A stretch of DNA of 35,824 nt from Saccoglossus kowalevskii (taxonomy: Eukaryota; Hemichordata; Enteropneusta; Harrimaniidae), in assembly GCF_000003605.2 (NCBI RefSeq), contig NW_003135342.1, positions 209,906-245,729 on the forward strand. The letters are read 5' to 3'. The stretch's first letter is position 1, and the number at the start of each line of letters is the position of its first letter. Made by a program: the position numbers and the translations under genes. The notes beneath the pieces were generated by a model, which made no database searches, was not told the DNA's origin, and was given only the letters and a program-made list of their open reading frames with translations. Positions 32,901 to 35,824 of the stretch are shown in pieces.

Positions 32901-33390
32901 ATTGTACGGGAAGAGCGGGCAACGAGCCTGAATGTGGCGGTCCATCATCATGATAAATCATCTTCTGTGGTATCATGACCATTACGAAATATTTTTTCAG
33001 GGGCGATGTTCTGCAATTTCTGTAACCTGTACCGCAGTATTTTATAGCTGTATTAATACGAATTGTTTTTATTTATTTCATTCTAGGTATAATATCGTTA
33101 ATGACGCTACACTGCAGATTATCAACATCCGACCGACTGATACCGGTACATACACGTGCCTCGTGGTTGTATCCACGCCGGCTGGGGCTTCGTTCACCGA
33201 CACGGCTACCACACAACTCACGGTGGTCGACGATATCACGGACAGTGGTAACGCTAACCCAAATGGGGAGAACACCAATTCGACGAGGTCAGTCGCGGAT
33301 GCCGGCGGTACAGCCGCTCATGTGCGAGTACGAACTATGAGCAAGATTTTTATCCTCGGGTGTTTGTTGTTACGGAGTATCATGTTTTGA
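29923..33390 (+). CDS. Gene B: secreted/GPI-anchored single V-type Ig-domain protein, 3 exons
   Basis: Exons 29923-29983, 32445-32658 and 33087-33390 join to 579 nt: 192 residues plus TGA. Both introns are GT-AG, and the phases (1, then 2) keep one open frame. Residues 1-21 form a signal peptide with a basic N-region and a LIVVLLMFLHA core; cleavage before SLSLSEV is likely. The V-type Ig domain has Cys49 (LLFC), Trp66 (ISVDW), then DTGTYTC with Asp110, Tyr114 and Cys116. The 67-residue Cys-Cys spacing fits a V-set fold, and TTQLTVVDD is a typical G strand. A Ser/Thr/Asn-rich stalk with a sequon (NST, Asn156) leads to DAGG (163-166), a basic spacer and a hydrophobic end (IFILGCLLL, 179-187), consistent with GPI attachment, though the tail is short and contains an Arg. 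Intron 2 splits the V domain. Gene A lies 20.8 kb upstream on the same strand. The ligand is unknown. Confidence 0.85.
30490..30631 (+). pseudogene. Possible decayed V-type Ig exon inside gene B intron 1
   Basis: A strong acceptor (GATTTGTTTTTTCAG, AG at 30488-30489) precedes a stretch that would splice to gene B exon 1 in the same phase as exon 2. That frame reads Ala-LPVVRDVTSNHLVATFDP before a TAG at 30546-30548. In another frame (30542-30631) the same region reads KMQVISELSRDVVYYC then TVSEFADVR and stop, with its Cys codon at 30599-30601. This matches the E-F strand pattern of V domains (compare TLQIINIRPTDTGTYTC in exon 3). The expected middle of a V domain, with the first Cys and the Trp, is absent and the two parts are in different frames, so a broken exon or chance resemblance is more likely than a working alternative exon. 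Confidence 0.35.
31782..31944 (+). mobile_element. TTAA-bounded miniature transposon, family 2, copy 2
   Basis: A 163-bp element in gene B intron 1. It starts TTAAAGCGGGGGTGTCGTC and ends with the inverse pattern GACGACCCTCCCGCTTTAA, giving inverted ends of about 30 bases. It is the reverse-orientation partner of 1643-1809 and the better preserved of the two. Confidence 0.85.
32164..32296 (+). mobile_element. TTAA-bounded miniature transposon, family 1, copy 4
   Basis: A 133-bp element in gene B intron 1, 148 bases before exon 2. The ends TTAAAGGGCGGTAGTCGTCG and CGACGACTGCCGCGCTTTAA are inverted. It is nearly identical in the centre to the 13165 copy. Confidence 0.85.
32445..32658 (+). CDS. 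Gene B exon 2: N-terminal half of V-type Ig domain
   Basis: The exon follows a strong polypyrimidine acceptor (CATCTTTTTTCACAG). It has two bases completing Ala21, 70 whole codons and two bases (AA) of Lys92, ending at AA/GTACGT. It carries Cys49 and Trp66. The frame stays open beyond this donor to 32827, but that extension runs into low-complexity Arg/Gly codons, and only splicing here joins in phase with the DTGTYTC exon. Confidence 0.85.
33087..33390 (+). CDS. Gene B exon 3: C-terminal half of V domain, stalk and GPI-like tail
   Basis: The acceptor is TTATTTATTTCATTCTAG; the first base G completes Lys92, followed by 100 codons and TGA at 33388-33390. It codes the E, F and G strands (ATLQI...DTGTYTC...TTQLTVV), a polar stalk and a hydrophobic C-terminus. 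CpG and GC content appear higher than in the flanking introns, as expected of constrained coding sequence. Confidence 0.85.
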
Positions 33391-35824
33391 ACATGTGTAA
33401 ATGCGAGACTAAGATATCACAAGCTCTCCTCCACTGAGAAGAGTTGTGCCACCAAGGCGGGGCCAGGGGATGGGCACATTGGGTCGACAGTTTATATTCG
33501 CAGTGACTTTATAAGTCTACCTAAGCTAGTGACAAATCGCAATACCAGCCATTTTAACTTAAAGGAGCTAGTTTGTCATTTAGAAGAGTGAAACATGTAT
33601 GTGATTTATATTGTCGCGTGTCAGCTAGTGTTTTTAGGTGAGATTAGGTCTACTAGTATTTATTGCGAAATTAAGCGTACCTATTATTTGTGGATATATA
33701 TAATTTGACGTTGGTGGCGCTATTACAACTAGGAGCCAACCGGTACATATATATATAAATATATTGCATGGCTTTTGAAGTTGTTTGCTAATAAATTACA
33801 ATGTGTAATTGCTACATTTCTTTTTCAATGAGTAGTATTTAGTCTTTACATTTGCCGTTACATGTGAGATTCGGACGCGTTGTTGTTATACCGACTCGGG
33901 AGTATAAACAAGGTATCTCGGGAGAGGCCCCGCTACTACCCGCTACGATCCTGTGATTTCATGGGCGCCCGATGAGAACTTGCAAGCGAAAGTCAGCTGG
34001 CATTGAATACTAAACTAAATGGCACTACTGAAATATACACCATTGAGTCGGTCATTTTGAATCAGTCCGAACCCAAAAATGGTAAAAAACAAATCTCACA
34101 GCCACAGTGGCGTTAAGCCATCCGTCAATGAAATTCAACTCATGAGCCAATAAGCGACGGCCTTACAGATGCACGGTAATATTTCGGTTTCACCTGGGGG
34201 GATTGTTCCAGGATCTGTACCACCCGTATTTTTGTGGTAATAACTTCGACTTAAAAATGAAATAGAAACGAACTGTTCTGAATTAATTACCCAGGCAACC
34301 TCGAAGAGTGCAACAGCGCGTGTGATTTGGTTGCCTAGGAGAATGAAATCAACACGGTGCAATATTGTACAAATTGGATAGTTGTCTGACTCTTTTAGCT
34401 TGCTAGGGGTGTACCATTATTTATGGGGTGTGATGCGGCAGAGTGTGAGGGGCAGAATTTGAATCCCTTTATTTTGAAAACAACTTGCAAAAGTTGGCTT
34501 GCAGTTTCACTAATTTAGGTTGTGCCATACTGGACCTAGTTCATGACCGCTCCTATTAAGTTGAGCGCTGTTGTGCGATTTATTACTTTCTATAGTGGTA
34601 GTGTATTCATTTGCCGATTTTTTAAAACTCCAACACGGAATGTGAGAGACCAAAATACAAATAAAGGTGATTATGTATTGTACTTATTTGTGTTAGTGCA
34701 TCTGTGAATACATCTCAATTTTTAATATTATGTACACTGTTGTGTAACAAAAGAAATCGGAATATTTGTACGAGCTCGGTTATACTAACTCTAATTATAA
34801 TTGGAGTAACTAAGGTTAGCAAAAGAGTTGGAAAACAACGATGACAAATTGCATATCGTCTGTCTTGTCACCGGTGTTGCAGTTATAATAGTTTCATGAA
34901 TAATTCATGTGGCATGATGATGTTCTATTATAAAGAATATAAATAATCTGTTTACTACTTGACATTAGTAGAAACAAAACAAGACAAGCGAATGGCAATC
35001 AAAATGCACAGAATACGTGTAAGAGTAAAACTCTACTTTCAAGTATTTTACACTGTCGTATACAGTGAGTATTTTAGAATGTATTGCACATTTTTTTCGG
35101 TGCGAACGAGACAGAACATTAGTGACGTACTCGGACAATGTTTCCACGTGACACTTAGCGCGCAAGTCGTTTGTGATATGAGCAATTATAGAAACACCAT
35201 AGGCCAACAGAGGGCGCCTACGGACGTAACTGCATGAATTTCGGTCACGGTTGTCTGCTGCATTCAAAGTAATTGACATCGTGATTGGATCGTGACGAAA
35301 TAGACACACCACCATTGAAAGATTGGAAACGCATAACTGTGCTTAAATCATAACATGGGACGGTCATGGACGTTAACACCGTGCGTAAAATTTGAATTTG
35401 TAAATGAAGCACTGCACTTATTTGGCTGGGGAATATTTTGTTTATTATTAAATTAATAACAACCCACTTTTAATGAATTTGACGACGTTATTGCAAAATG
35501 GCGATGTACACACGAAATGGTGACGTATTTACGGTAAACAAAAAACAACATAGTCTATTATCTGTATTCGGAACCGTGCGTCGTTTTTCAACATCGATTC
35601 TGTCGTTTCCCAAAGTCTCCGTTCTCAGTCAAACATACTCAATTCGTGATATGAAGTGACAGACTGCTAATATACACTGAAAATTTGAAGTCAACTTGTT
35701 ACAAACTTATAATACATACATTACCAATATATATAAAGTTTTCAGCCATACACCAGGCAATGTTTTTACATTCACATTTTACATTTTTACACGTCGCGGA
35801 ATTGGCACCATCTTGGGACTTGAT
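33391..35824. other. 3' flank of gene B, no further gene recognised
   Basis: The first 400 bases are probably 3' untranslated region. The rest is AT-rich. Frames at 34135-34362 (-), 34959-35237 (+) and 34965-35315 (-) overlap one another or lack any recognisable feature. Confidence 0.45.
33790..33795 (+). promoter_or_regulatory. Likely polyadenylation signal of gene B
   Basis: AATAAA lies 400 bases after the stop codon of gene B, followed by a T-rich stretch near 33815-33825. A second AATAAA at 34660-34665 could serve a longer transcript form. Confidence 0.5.

Noticed and set aside
33001-33086. Alternative upstream acceptor (ATTTTTTCAG at 33000) with a frame reading AVFYSCINTN before exon 3
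   Set aside because: Joined to exon 2 in the required phase it meets a TAA within a few codons; the acceptor at 33086 gives a continuous Ig domain.
1-35824. tRNA, rRNA, CRISPR arrays, bacterial operons, viral or transposase genes
   Set aside because: None could be recognised by reading both strands; the mobile elements seen are all short and non-coding.

Overview
This is a window of animal genomic DNA: AT-rich, with intron-split coding sequence, GT-AG junctions, AATAAA signals and a dense load of short non-autonomous transposons. The repeat load and single-domain immunoglobulin (Ig) genes fit a marine invertebrate such as a hemichordate, cephalochordate, mollusc or cnidarian. I cannot name the species. 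No prokaryotic-type genes, tRNA, rRNA or CRISPR array were seen.

Two genes can be supported, both on the + strand and both Ig-superfamily proteins ending in a GPI-attachment-like tail. Gene A is represented by its last exon (8708-9120), a C2-type Ig domain plus tail; its earlier exons lie off the left edge or were not recognised. Gene B appears complete in three exons (29923-29983, 32445-32658, 33087-33390). They join in phase to a 192-residue protein: signal peptide, one V-type Ig domain split by an intron, and a C-terminal hydrophobic tail. Intron 1 of gene B holds a possible decayed second V-type exon (30490-30631). An open frame at 16401-16826 has weak V-domain-like spacing. The window may therefore be part of a local cluster of GPI-anchored Ig receptors, of the kind used in recognition or adhesion; that role is inference.

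Layout: 1-8.7 kb is repeat-rich, with a 475-bp TTAA-bounded element and four elements ending in TACTGTA. Gene A's exon is followed by four ~60-bp tandem units, each with an ATGCAAAT octamer and an inverted CCAAT box (9361-9602). From 10 to 29 kb there is no firm gene. It contains TTAA-bounded miniature transposons (13165, 13293, 16226, 24437), a CCAAT/CRE/octamer-like module at 15967 repeated inverted at 25763, and an 84-bp tandem duplication carrying CArG boxes (22522-22689). Gene B occupies 29.9-33.8 kb with two more miniature transposons in intron 1. The remainder to 35.8 kb shows nothing definite.

Many of the longer open frames are translations of transposons or tandem repeats and are left out of the feature list.
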